From Pseudomonadales bacterium (GTDB lineage: Bacteria; Pseudomonadota; Gammaproteobacteria; Pseudomonadales; Azotimanducaceae), in NCBI GenBank assembly GCA_019634925.1, contig JAHCAL010000001.1, positions 434,001 to 498,000 on the forward strand: 64,000 nt of DNA. The letters are read 5' to 3'. Within the stretch, counting starts at the first letter, position 1; each line of letters opens with the position of its first letter. A model generated the notes under the pieces. The model made no database searches. It saw only the letters and a list, made by a program, of their open reading frames with translations, and was not told the origin of the DNA. The position numbers and the translations under genes are program-made. This document shows positions 48,896 through 57,089 of this stretch, piece by piece.

Positions 48896-49315
48896 TCAGC
48901 TTGTCGATAGCCGGAGCAGCATCTGTGCCGCGCTCAGGATGTCGATGTTGCGGTAACGGCCAAGTGTCAGCAGATCCGCATCGCTGGAGACAATGGCTTC
49001 GACTTGTGCCTCGAGCGCGCAGGCGATCACGTGGTCGTCGTCGGGATCGCGTACGATGGCAGGATGTTCGGTGGGCCTGACGAGCTGCGCGAGCGCGAGA
49101 TAGTCACCGAGCATCTCGTTGACGGAGCTGCCGACCTCGGTGATGCGTTTGGCGAACTTGGCACGCGCCAGCACGTCCTCGAGTTCGGCGATCAAGGCGG
49201 CGCTCGTGAAGAGCATGACAGTCTCGCGCCGCGCGGCGTCGAGGATCGTTCGCGGGTTCCCGCCCCACAGAAACGCCGATACGATGATATTGGTGTCGGC
49301 GACGGCGCGGATCAT
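48896..49315 (-). CDS. PIN-domain toxin (COG1569 type)
   Basis: 139 residues. VADTNIIVSAFLWGGNP is the diagnostic start with the first Asp. Further acidic metal ligands lie in LIAELEDVL, DPDDDHVIACAL and VSSDADLL. PIN toxins are Mg-dependent RNases. The ATG overlaps the upstream antitoxin stop by 4 bases, the standard order for this family. All acidic positions are kept, so this module looks intact, unlike the vapBC remnant at 34.2 kb. It abuts the RHS fragment stop by one base. Confidence 0.88.
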   Translation of the reverse strand: MIRAVADTNIIVSAFLWGGNPRTILDAARRETVMLFTSAALIAELEDVLARAKFAKRITEVGSSVNEMLGDYLALAQLVRPTEHPAIVRDPDDDHVIACALEAQVEAIVSSDADLLTLGRYRNIDILSAAQMLLRLSTS

Positions 49316-49551
49316 TGCGCCTTGCGGACGCGCCGCTCTGCGCGAGCGGCCTCGATCTCCGCGGCGATCTCTTCCTCGGTGAGCGCGGGTTCGAGCTGTG
49401 CCAGCTTGTCCATGGTCGAGAACAGCCGCTCGATGCGCTGCTCGCGCATGGCGTCGCGCAGGAGCGCGGCGAGCGCTTCCGGGCGTAGCAGACCAGCCTG
49501 GCGCGCCTGTTGGGCGAGATCATCCGGCAGTGTGATGGTGACTTCGGTCAT
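49312..49551 (-). CDS. Antitoxin partner of the PIN toxin
   Basis: 79 residues. MTEVTITLPDDLAQQARQAG is a ribbon-helix-helix-like or MetJ/Arc-type DNA-binding start. The acidic helix ALTEEEIAAEIEAARAERR would wrap the toxin. It precedes the toxin with a 4-base overlap. It probably autorepresses the pair. Confidence 0.8.
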   Translation of the reverse strand: MTEVTITLPDDLAQQARQAGLLRPEALAALLRDAMREQRIERLFSTMDKLAQLEPALTEEEIAAEIEAARAERRVRKAQ

Positions 49552-49569
49552 TTCGAAGGTCTCGATCGA

Positions 49570-49626
49570 TCAATGGACACGCGGACCTCGGTAGTGCTGT
49601 ATCGGCACGCCTTCGAGCGCGTTCAT
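49570..49626 (-). CDS. Possible 18-residue leader ORF before the antitoxin
   Basis: The ATG at 49626 has AGAGGAG nine bases upstream and encodes MNALEGVPIQHYRGPRVH before TGA. It ends 18 bases before the antitoxin start. It could be a translated leader or the stub of a lost gene. No homology can be claimed. Confidence 0.25.
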   Translation of the reverse strand: MNALEGVPIQHYRGPRVH

Positions 49627-49917
49627 GGCGTGTACTCCTCTGATCTCGAATCCTACCAGCGGTTCGGCCGGACTTCGAACTGAAGGCACGGCAGATTCGC
49701 GCAGCCCCTTGATCTCGGCTGATTGGGCGCCAGAACCTCACGCGTGTCACGCCTGGTGCGCGTGTACGGCTACGACCAGCACGCCCGCCCGTTCCAGGCG
49801 TTCGATCGGGGTGGTGCCTGTGCACTCCCCCGGCGATGGCGCCCCGGTTGTGACCCACCCGCGTTTGGGTACCATACGCGCCCCGGCGGCACCGAACCGC
49901 CAGTACTGGGGCAGCCG
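49627..49917. other. Gap before the serA-like gene
   Basis: 291 bases between divergent genes. I see no supported gene, tRNA or repeat. It marks the right border of the accessory stretch. Confidence 0.4.
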
Positions 49918-51093
49918 ATGTACAAGATCAGAACGTTCAACTCGATCGCCGTCCGCGGGCTCGAGCGCTTCTCGCGCCAGGAGTTCGAGGTCAGCAGCGA
50001 CGCGCAGGATCCGCACGCCATACTGCTGCGCAGCCACAAGCTGACCCCGGCCGATCTGAATCCCAGCCTGCGTGCGGTCGCGCGCGCCGGCGCCGGCGTC
50101 AACAACGTCCCGGTCGAGGCCTGCACCGAGGCCGGCGTCGTCGTCTTCAACACGCCGGGCGCCAACGCCAACTCGGTCAAGGAGCTGGTACTGGCCGCAT
50201 TGCTGCTCGCGTCGCGCGACGTGGTGGGCGGCATCGAGTACGTGCGTTCGCTCGGTGACGTGCACGACGAAGCCGAACTCAACCGGCTGATCGAGGCGGA
50301 GAAGAAACGCTTCGCGGGCCGCGAGCTCGCCGGCCGCTCGCTCGGCGTGGTCGGGCTTGGCGCGATCGGTTCGCTGGTCGCGCGCGCGGCGCTGGATCTC
50401 GGCATGGAGGTGCTCGGCTTCGACCCGGCGATCTCGGTCGACGCGGCGTGGCGGCTGCCCTCGGAAGTGCGCCGCATGGAGAATCTACCGAGCCTCTTCG
50501 CGCGCGCCGACTACGTGACCCTGCACGTCCCGCTGCTGCCGGAGACCGAAGGCATGATCAACGAGGCCACGCTGCGCGCGTTCCGGCCGGGCAGCGTGCT
50601 GCTCAACTTCGCCCGCCAGCCGATCGTGGACGCGGTGGCGCTGAAGGCAGCACTCGACGATGGCCGGGTCGGCCGGTACGTGGCGGATTTCCCGGTACCG
50701 GAGCTCACCCTGCATCCGCGCGTGCTGCTGACGCCGCACCTCGGCGCGAGTACCGAGGAAGCCGAAGAAAACTGTGCCGTGATGGCCGCGGACCAGCTGG
50801 TCCAGTTCCTGAAGACCGGCAACATCCGCAACTCGGTGAACTTCCCGGCGGTGAGCCTGGAGCCCGCCGGCGGCTATCGCATCGCGGTCACCAACCGCAA
50901 CGTGCCGGGGATCCTGAACAAGGTCACCTCGGTGCTCGCCGACCGGCAGATCAACGTGGTCGACATGATCAACAAGAGCCGCGGCGACGTGGCCTACAAC
51001 CTGATCGACGTGGCGCACGAGGTCGACTCGGCGACGATCGAGGCGATCCGTCGCACCGACTGCGTGATGAACGTGCGGGAGTTCAGCATCTGA
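49918..51093 (+). CDS. serA: D-3-phosphoglycerate dehydrogenase with ACT domain
   Basis: 391 residues. NAD-binding VVGLGAIGSLVARAAL, the catalytic Arg region LRAVARAGAGVNNVP, and the His-containing LLTPHLGASTEEAEEN are typical of 2-hydroxyacid dehydrogenases. The C-terminal ACT domain (about 318-391: YRIAVTNRNVPGILNKVTSVLADRQINVVDM) is the serine-sensing part of SerA. It makes 3-phosphohydroxypyruvate, the first step to serine. The ATG at 49918 gives MYKIRTFNSIAVRG. The NFARQPIVD segment varies from the usual N-x-ARG, so another 2-hydroxyacid cannot be ruled out. Confidence 0.88.
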   Translation: MYKIRTFNSIAVRGLERFSRQEFEVSSDAQDPHAILLRSHKLTPADLNPSLRAVARAGAGVNNVPVEACTEAGVVVFNTPGANANSVKELVLAALLLASRDVVGGIEYVRSLGDVHDEAELNRLIEAEKKRFAGRELAGRSLGVVGLGAIGSLVARAALDLGMEVLGFDPAISVDAAWRLPSEVRRMENLPSLFARADYVTLHVPLLPETEGMINEATLRAFRPGSVLLNFARQPIVDAVALKAALDDGRVGRYVADFPVPELTLHPRVLLTPHLGASTEEAEENCAVMAADQLVQFLKTGNIRNSVNFPAVSLEPAGGYRIAVTNRNVPGILNKVTSVLADRQINVVDMINKSRGDVAYNLIDVAHEVDSATIEAIRRTDCVMNVREFSI

Positions 51094-51123
51094 TGGGTCC
51101 GCTGCCCTGCGGCATCGGGACAT

Positions 51124-51144
51124 CGCAGGTTGCTTTGACCTGCG
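51124..51144. terminator. Hairpin between convergent serA and the CinA-domain gene
   Basis: CGCAGGT and ACCTGCG form a perfect 7-base stem with a 7-base loop midway in the 68-base gap. No U tract follows. Possible bidirectional transcription end. Confidence 0.3.
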
Positions 51145-51161
51145 CCTGTTCCGTTGCCTGA

Positions 51162-51671
51162 TCAGTCGGCACGTGGTCGGGCGTCGTCGGCCGCGTTCAA
51201 CGCCTGCTCGAACAGCGCCAGCGCCGCATCGGTGAACCGCCACATGTTGGCTTCGCGGTCCGCGCTGCCGGTCTGCACGGTGACCGACATGGTCACCGGT
51301 CCGGTCACCGCCAGCACGCTGGTGCCGGCCGGGTGGCCGTAACGCGCACCCGTCGGTCCGGCCGCACCGAGCTCCGCGACACCCCAGGTCGCGTCCAGCT
51401 GGGCGCGCGCCCGTTCGGCGAAGCGTCGCACCATCGGTTCGGACAGGGGTGCCAGGCCCTCCACGTCGGCGGCCGTCATCCGGAGCAGTTCGCGGCGCGA
51501 TGCGAGGGTGTAGACCACGCTGCCGCCGACGAAGTAGGCGGAGGCGCCCGGCACCGCGAGCAGCGACGCGGCGATCAGTCCGCCAGTGGAGGATTCCGCG
51601 ACCGCGACGGTTTCGCCGCGCGCGGTCAGCGCCGCCGCCAGCGCGGTTACGCGCGCGTTCACCAGGTTCAT
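51162..51671 (-). CDS. CinA C-terminal-domain protein (NMN deamidase type)
   Basis: 169 residues. VAVAESSTGGLIAASLLAVPGAS and GGSVVYTLASRRELL are the PncC signature. AELGAAGPTGARYGHPAGTS is the second conserved block. The stand-alone domain converts nicotinamide mononucleotide to nicotinate mononucleotide to recycle NAD. The last block usually reads GxAGPxGG; AAGPTGARYG is a slight variant, so activity is likely but not certain. The start is ATG at 51671, divergent from the CoA-transferase. Confidence 0.82.
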   Translation of the reverse strand: MNLVNARVTALAAALTARGETVAVAESSTGGLIAASLLAVPGASAYFVGGSVVYTLASRRELLRMTAADVEGLAPLSEPMVRRFAERARAQLDATWGVAELGAAGPTGARYGHPAGTSVLAVTGPVTMSVTVQTGSADREANMWRFTDAALALFEQALNAADDARPRAD

Positions 51672-51756
51672 GCCATGCCTCGCCGCGGTCGTGAAATTCC
51701 CGCTATGCTCGCGTGTCCCGACCGCAACGCCAATACCCGACCGGAGAACGAATCGA

Positions 51757-52938
51757 ATGCTGCTCGAAGGCATCACCGTGCTGGACCTGACCCGTGTGGT
51801 CGCGGGGCCGGCCTGTACACGCACGCTGGCGGACCTCGGTGCCGAGGTCATCAAGATCGAGCCGCCGGAAGGCGATCTGCTGCGTGGCGGCGTGCCGAAG
51901 GTGGGTGGCGTGGCGGTCGGCTTTGCCCAGCAGAACGTGGGCAAGCGGCTCCTTTCGATCGACCTGGCGCAGGCGCGCGGCCGCGACCTGGTGCGTGCGC
52001 TGGCCGCGCAGGCCGACGTGCTGGTCGAGAACTACCGGCCGGGCGTCGCGGCGCGTCTCGGCATCGGCTACGAGGACATCCGCGCGATCCGGCCGGACAT
52101 CATCTACTGCTCGATCAGCGGTTACGGACAGTCGGGCCCGGCGGCGGGCCGGCGTGCCTATGCGCCGGTGATCCATGCCGAGCTCGGCCTGATCGAACTC
52201 GGCGCGCGGGAACGCGGCATGGACCCGCTGCCGGAACCGGTCTCGCACGTCGACTTCGCCGCCGGCGCGCAGGCGGCGAGCGCGATTCTCGCGGCCCTTG
52301 TGGGGCGGCTGCGGGGCGGCGGCGGGCAGCATGTCGACGTGTCGATGGCGGAAACCATGCTGGCGGTCAACGAGTTCACGGCCGTGGAGGTGAACGGCGG
52401 CTTCGGCGACGAGATCAGTCCGTTCCGGCCGGGTCGCGCCGCGCTGCTGCGATTCGGCGACGGCACCTGGGTGCAGGTGCCCGGTAACCCTACCACGTGG
52501 GTGTTCGGCGTCGCGCGTGCGCTCGGCAAGGAGGCGGAGCTCGAGGCCCGCGGCTGGCTCACGCCCCGGGAAACCCAGGGCAAGGAATCGGAGATCAACG
52601 CCCTCATGCAGAGCTGGGCGGCGGCATACGATTCGGTCGCGGCGTTCGAGTCGGCGCTCGATTCGGCGCGCATTCCGCTCGGCACGGTGAAGGCGCTTGC
52701 GAGCGTGCCGGACGAGCCGTGGGCGCAGCAGCGCGGCGTGTTCGTGGACGTGGAGCTCAACGGCGCGCGGGCCCGGGTGCCGCGTTCGCCGTTCCGTTTT
52801 TCCGCGACGGAGGTCGGGCCGCGCGCGGGCGCCGGCCTGCAGGGCGCGGACAATCGCGCGGTCCTGCGCGAGCGCCTGGGGTTGGACGATACGGCGCTGG
52901 CCGAACTCGAAGCGTCAGGCGTGCTGGTCAGTCGCTGA
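51757..52938 (+). CDS. Class III CoA-transferase (CaiB/BaiF)
   Basis: 393 residues. ITVLDLTRVVAGPACTRTLADLGAEVIKIEPP opens the family, and ENYRPGVAARLGIGYEDIRAIRPDIIYCSISGYGQ is the second block. PVSHVDFAAG carries the Asp that forms the acyl intermediate. It transfers CoA between carboxylates; donor and acceptor are unknown. CGGAGA precedes the ATG. It has no reductase or hydratase partner next to it. Its 3' end overlaps mnmC by 24 bases on opposite strands. Confidence 0.9.
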   Translation: MLLEGITVLDLTRVVAGPACTRTLADLGAEVIKIEPPEGDLLRGGVPKVGGVAVGFAQQNVGKRLLSIDLAQARGRDLVRALAAQADVLVENYRPGVAARLGIGYEDIRAIRPDIIYCSISGYGQSGPAAGRRAYAPVIHAELGLIELGARERGMDPLPEPVSHVDFAAGAQAASAILAALVGRLRGGGGQHVDVSMAETMLAVNEFTAVEVNGGFGDEISPFRPGRAALLRFGDGTWVQVPGNPTTWVFGVARALGKEAELEARGWLTPRETQGKESEINALMQSWAAAYDSVAAFESALDSARIPLGTVKALASVPDEPWAQQRGVFVDVELNGARARVPRSPFRFSATEVGPRAGAGLQGADNRAVLRERLGLDDTALAELEASGVLVSR

Positions 52939-54813
52939 CGCGCCGAACCGGTAGCCGCGCCGCGCCTGGCGCAGCCGGAAGCGCAGGGGCGAGAGCAGGT
53001 CCACGAGATCGGGACTCAGCGGTGGCGCGTCGCCGGTGATGAGGGCGCTGACGAGCGCGGCGCTGAAATGACTGCTCACGTTGCCCATCGAGCCGTGACC
53101 GGTACTGACGTACAGCGGTGCCAGCGGGCGTCCGTCGGCATCGTAGAGAGGGCCGGCGACGGCATTGCGGTCGGAGCTCGTGACCCGGGTGCCGCGGGCA
53201 CGCTCGAACCACTTGTGGTCCTGATCGCCGAGTTGCGCGAGGTTGGCGGCGGTCGCGCGTTCCGGCGACCAGGGGCGGTATTCGTAGGTCGCGCCCAAGG
53301 TGAGCCGGCCGGCCGCGGGCGCGAGATAGCCGTTGCCGACCACGGGAGCGCGCGGCAGGGCGCCGGTCGTCACGGCGTCGAGTTGCCCGTGCACGGCGGC
53401 GAGTTCCAGGTAACGGGCCGGGGCGCACGCGCGGATCGCGGCGCCGCACGCGAGGATCATCGGAGCGTCGTCGTCGGGTGGCGCGTCCGGCAACGGGATG
53501 GCGCGATCGATCAGCTCGATGTTCGGATGGTCGAGGAGCGCGCGGCAGAGCGTCGGCGTCGTGACCACGCCGGCATCCGCGAACCATAGTCCGCCGCCGG
53601 TCACCGGCCAGCCGACCCGCGCGCGCGCCTGCTCCGCCGTCAGCGCCTCGAGCCAGCCACCGCTATCGCCCCAGGTCGCCGCGATCGCCGCCAACCGCGC
53701 CGGAATCCGATTGGGGTCAGAGTCACAGTTGGGGTCGGAGTCAATTTTGGGGTCGGAGTCAGGGGCGTTTCGCCGCGGGCCCGGTCCCTCGAGCTGGAGT
53801 ACGCCGGTCGGCGTGAAGCCGTCGAAGCGCGCGGCGAAAGCGGCCGCGAACAGGTAGGCGTGGCAGCGCAGGCGACCGGCCGGACCGGGGTCGGCCAGCA
53901 GGCGCCCGTGTAGAACCGTGGTCGGCATGTGCGAGCCGGGAAGCGGCTCGTTCGGGCCCATGGGCGCGGGACGGGCGCTCCCCGGCGGGTGAGGGTCGTG
54001 GACCGTCACGGCGATGCCCGCTTCGGCGAGCTGCCGCGCGACGCTCGCCCCGGCAAGGCCGGCGCCGAATACGGTGGCGCGGCGCGGGGGCGAGGATGCC
54101 GGGCAGCCCTCTGCTGCGAATACACCGGTCAGGCTTTCCCGTTTGTGCGGCCGCTGGTCCACCCGGCGCATCTGGAAGCCCACGTCGGCCAGCGCCCGGC
54201 GGACTCTACCCGCGGCCGTGAACGTCGCGACAGTGGTGCCCGGCGCCGAGAGAGCGGCGATCGGCTCGAAACAGGCGCTAGACCAGAGCGCCGGATTGCG
54301 ATCCGGCGCGAAGCCGTCGAGGAACCACGCATCGAGCGGCGCGCGTTGCAGCGCGGCCAGTTCGACAAGTCCCGCGGCCGCGTCGCCCCAGAAGACCGAC
54401 AGGCGGACGCGCCCGCCTGCGAGATGGCGCTGGTGCCAGCCGGCGAGGGGCGGCGGATAGACCCGCGCCAGTTCGGCGTACAGGGGGTGGGATTTGGCGC
54501 GGCGTGTCGCGAGGCGGCGGAAGTCGTCCGGGGCGATGGGCGCGTGTTCGAACGACCAGAAGTGCAGGCGCGCGCCCGCCGCCAGGCAGGCCGCGGCGGC
54601 GACCACGAAATTGAGGCCGGAGCCGAAGCCGAGCTCGCCGACCCGGAACGTGGGCAGGCGCTGCGCGCGGGCTGCGAAGTCGCTTGGGGTCAGAAAGACC
54701 CGCGCGACCTCGGCGGCGCCGTCCGGCGCGTGATAGATGTCGCCGAAGTCGAGGGAGTAGGGCTGGTCGTCGCGCCAGGCGAGCCGGGCGGTGGCGAGCA
54801 CCGGTCCGGCCAT
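52915..54813 (-). CDS. mnmC: Bifunctional tRNA 5-methylaminomethyl-2-thiouridine synthesis protein
   Basis: 632 residues (E. coli 668). The N-half is a SAM methyltransferase (GELGFGSGLNFVVAAAA, DAWFLDGFAPDRNPALW). The C-half is an FAD oxidoreductase (ATVFGAGLAGASVARQL; STGHGSMGNVSS). Together they turn cmnm5U34 into mnm5U34 in tRNA. Between LEGPGPRRNAP and IPARLAAIAATWG sits an 18-residue insert with three DSDPxx hexapeptides, coded by REP-like DNA (53711-53764). The start overlaps the sulfurtransferase stop (TGATG). Sulfur for the 2-thio group of the same base comes from a relay, but a direct link with the neighbour is not established. Confidence 0.93.
   Translation of the reverse strand: MAGPVLATARLAWRDDQPYSLDFGDIYHAPDGAAEVARVFLTPSDFAARAQRLPTFRVGELGFGSGLNFVVAAAACLAAGARLHFWSFEHAPIAPDDFRRLATRRAKSHPLYAELARVYPPPLAGWHQRHLAGGRVRLSVFWGDAAAGLVELAALQRAPLDAWFLDGFAPDRNPALWSSACFEPIAALSAPGTTVATFTAAGRVRRALADVGFQMRRVDQRPHKRESLTGVFAAEGCPASSPPRRATVFGAGLAGASVARQLAEAGIAVTVHDPHPPGSARPAPMGPNEPLPGSHMPTTVLHGRLLADPGPAGRLRCHAYLFAAAFAARFDGFTPTGVLQLEGPGPRRNAPDSDPKIDSDPNCDSDPNRIPARLAAIAATWGDSGGWLEALTAEQARARVGWPVTGGGLWFADAGVVTTPTLCRALLDHPNIELIDRAIPLPDAPPDDDAPMILACGAAIRACAPARYLELAAVHGQLDAVTTGALPRAPVVGNGYLAPAAGRLTLGATYEYRPWSPERATAANLAQLGDQDHKWFERARGTRVTSSDRNAVAGPLYDADGRPLAPLYVSTGHGSMGNVSSHFSAALVSALITGDAPPLSPDLVDLLSPLRFRLRQARRGYRFGASATDQHA
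53711..53764 (-). repeat. Three 18-base REP-like units inside mnmC
   Basis: Units starting at 53711, 53729 and 53747 share TTGGGGTC(A/G)GAGTC, period 18. They read in frame as DSDPKI, DSDPNC and DSDPNR. The GGGGTCRGAGT core is the one in the big hairpin at 55621-55791. The units preserve the reading frame, so the host protein tolerates them, probably as a surface loop. Confidence 0.85.
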
Positions 54814-55622
54814 CAGGGCGCGCGCGGCCGCGCGGGGTCGCGGATCCAATCGCTCCAGCTGCCGGGGTACAGGATCGGTTCGGGCAGGCCGGCGATGCGC
54901 ATCGCCAGGATGTTGTGTGCGGCGGTCACGCCCGAACCGCAGTAGCAGATCGTCTCCGGGCCGTGTCCGGCGAACCGTTCGGCGAGTTGCACGGGGGCGC
55001 GGAAGCGCCCGTCCGGCGTGAGGTTCTCCTGGAACGGCAGGCAGACGGCCCCGGGAATGTGCCCGGCGACCGGGTCGATGGGTTCCTCGCGGCCTTCGAA
55101 CCGGGGCCGGGCGCGGGCGTCGACCAGATCGGCGCTGTCGAGGCGGGCGAGCAGCGTGGTGGCGTCGATTTCGCGGGTGAGCGGCGGGCGGATGCTGAAA
55201 TTCCCGGGGGCGGTCGGGGGGCTCGTGGCGGTCAGTTCGCCCTGCCAGGCTTTGAATCCGCCGTCCAGGACGGCGACCGCGCGGTGACCCAGGCGTCGGA
55301 TGCACCACCAGGCCCGTGCTGCGAACGGCCCGCCGGCATCGTCGTAGGTGACGATCTGGTCGGTGTCGTCGATGCCCCATTCGCGCAGGCGAGCGGCGAG
55401 GCGGGCGTCGTCCGGCAGCGGGTGGCGGCCGCCGGCGCCGGGCGGGGCGGCGAAATCCGTGTCCACGTTGGCGTATACGGCGCCCGGCAGATGGCCTTCG
55501 GCGTAGGCACGGGCGCCGAAGGCGTGGTCGTCGAGGCGCGCGCGGCAGTCCAGGATGCGGACCGGAGCCTCCGCGGCGAGCAGGGCGGCCAGGTCGGCTG
55601 GCGCTATGAGGGTGGTATGCAT
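54813..55622 (-). CDS. sseA: Sulfurtransferase, 3-mercaptopyruvate/thiosulfate type
   Basis: 269 residues, two rhodanese domains. The N-domain has VRILDCRARLDD and TYDDAGGPFAARAWWCIRRLG. The C-domain carries the active loop YCGSGVTAAH, whose CGSGVT form is typical of mercaptopyruvate sulfurtransferase. It moves sulfane sulfur to thiol acceptors or cyanide. The start ATG (55622-55620) is the first plausible one. Its A and T are the last two bases of a REP-like hairpin arm (GACCCCAT), so no Shine-Dalgarno exists unless another start is used. The frame is open through the hairpin. The stop overlaps the mnmC start. Confidence 0.88.
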   Translation of the reverse strand: MHTTLIAPADLAALLAAEAPVRILDCRARLDDHAFGARAYAEGHLPGAVYANVDTDFAAPPGAGGRHPLPDDARLAARLREWGIDDTDQIVTYDDAGGPFAARAWWCIRRLGHRAVAVLDGGFKAWQGELTATSPPTAPGNFSIRPPLTREIDATTLLARLDSADLVDARARPRFEGREEPIDPVAGHIPGAVCLPFQENLTPDGRFRAPVQLAERFAGHGPETICYCGSGVTAAHNILAMRIAGLPEPILYPGSWSDWIRDPARPRAP

Positions 55623-55791
55623 GGGGTCAGAGCAAAAGCTGGATCTGGGGTTGGAGTGAAATTTTAGGCTGGGGTCGGAGTAAAAGTGGGCCAAGATTCT
55701 AGCTATCGGGCAAGAAATCACCCCACTTTTACTCCGACCCCAGCCTAAAATTTCACTCCAACCCCAGATCCAGCTTTTACTCTGACCCCAT
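55621..55791. repeat. REP-like long inverted repeat (70-base arms)
   Basis: Bases 55621-55690 pair with 55722-55791 at 69 of 70 positions (the mismatch is C55633), across a 31-base loop. Each arm carries three variants of GGGG(T)Y(A/G)GAGT spaced by short AT-rich stretches: GGGGTCAGAG, GGGGTTGGAGT and GGGGTCGGAGT. It fills the space between the divergent sulfurtransferase and desaturase genes. The GACCCC-type motif is common in gammaproteobacterial palindromic elements mobilised by REP-associated transposases. No transposase is present in this window. Confidence 0.9.
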
Positions 55792-55880
55792 CCCCTCATA
55801 TGGCCTTTTCGGGGGGTTGTTGTCAGAATGCGTCGGTTCGTACCGTCCGGGGCACCGCCCCGTTGAGGAGATCTCTGCCT

Positions 55881-57083
55881 GTGAATGCCCTGCTCGATTG
55901 GTTGAGCCATGGTCTTGTCAATGCATCCGTGACTCAGCTGGTGGTCTTCACGCTCGTGATGACCCATATCACGATCGTCGGCGTAACCGTCTATCTGCAC
56001 CGCCATTCGGCCCACCGCGCGGTCGATCTGCACCCGGTGCTCCAGCACTTCTTCCGGTTCTGGCTGTGGCTGACCACGGGCATGATCACCAAGGAGTGGA
56101 CCGCCATCCACCGCAAGCACCACGCCACCTGCGAAACCCCGGACGACCCGCACAGCCCGCAGATCCAGGGAATCCGCAAGATCTTCTGGCAGGGCGCCGA
56201 GGTCTACCGCGAAGCTGCCGTGCCCGAGACGCTGAAGCGCTTCGGCGCCGGTACGCCGGACGACTGGCTCGAGCGGCACATCTACACGCCCTACAACTTC
56301 ATCGGCGTCAGCCTGATGCTGGTCATCGACCTGGTGCTGTTTGGCGCCATCGGCCTCACCATCTGGGCCGTGCAGATGCTCTGGATCCCGGTGCTGGCCG
56401 CGGGTGTGATCAACGGCATCGGCCACTTCTGGGGCTACCGGAACTTCGAGTGCCCGGACGCTGCACGCAACATCTCGCCCTGGGGCATCCTGATCGGCGG
56501 CGAGGAACTGCACAACAACCACCACACCTATCCGAACTCGGCCAAGCTCTCGCAGAAGCCCTGGGAATTCGACATCGGCTGGTTGTGGATCCGTCTTTTC
56601 CAGTCCGTCGGCCTCGCCAAACCGCGCAGCACCGGGCCGGTGGTCGAGAAGGTCCCCGGCAAGACCACCCTCGACATCGATACCGCGTGGGCGGTGCTGA
56701 ACGACCGCTTCCGGATCATGGCGACTTACGCCGAGAACGTGGTGACGCCCCTGGTCGAACAGGAGCTCGCCCGCGCAGGCAACGTCACCCGCGGCATGGT
56801 GCGCGGTGCGCGGCGCCTGCTCTGCCGAGAGGAATCGCTGGTCGATGCCGAGCAGCGTGACCGGCGCACGGCGCTCCTGGAGGAGAACCCCGCGCTGCAG
56901 GAGGTCTACGATTTCAGGCAGCGTCTGCAGGCGGTCTGGGCCAAGCGCGGCGGCAACGCCGAAGAACTGGTCCGGGAACTCCGGCAATGGTGCGCCGACG
57001 CCGAGGCGAGCGGCATCCAGGCGCTGAAGGACTTCGTGCGCGAACTCAAGTCTTACTCGGTGCCGCGCCTCGCGCGCGGCTGA
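55881..57083 (+). CDS. Acyl-CoA delta-9-type fatty acid desaturase
   Basis: 400 residues from GTG at 55881, with GAGGAG ten bases upstream. The three His boxes are complete: YLHRHSAHR, IHRKHHA and LHNNHHTYPNSAKLS. Four membrane helices flank them, and GHFWGYRNFECPDAARN is typical. The diiron membrane enzyme inserts a cis double bond into saturated acyl chains. The C-terminal 100 residues are a charged helical extension, longer than in short forms. Upstream in-frame codons (from 55800) lack homology. It converges with argS, 6 bases away. Confidence 0.9.
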   Translation: MNALLDWLSHGLVNASVTQLVVFTLVMTHITIVGVTVYLHRHSAHRAVDLHPVLQHFFRFWLWLTTGMITKEWTAIHRKHHATCETPDDPHSPQIQGIRKIFWQGAEVYREAAVPETLKRFGAGTPDDWLERHIYTPYNFIGVSLMLVIDLVLFGAIGLTIWAVQMLWIPVLAAGVINGIGHFWGYRNFECPDAARNISPWGILIGGEELHNNHHTYPNSAKLSQKPWEFDIGWLWIRLFQSVGLAKPRSTGPVVEKVPGKTTLDIDTAWAVLNDRFRIMATYAENVVTPLVEQELARAGNVTRGMVRGARRLLCREESLVDAEQRDRRTALLEENPALQEVYDFRQRLQAVWAKRGGNAEELVRELRQWCADAEASGIQALKDFVRELKSYSVPRLARG

Positions 57084-57089
57084 GCCCGG

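Noticed and set aside
49625..50044. 139-codon plus-strand frame before serA
   Set aside because: It overlaps the serA-like N-terminus in another frame and is Ser/Thr/Arg-rich noise.
54813..56987. 724-codon minus-strand frame running from inside the desaturase through the hairpin into the sulfurtransferase
   Set aside because: Only the last 269 residues have homology. The rest is antisense to the desaturase and translated palindrome.
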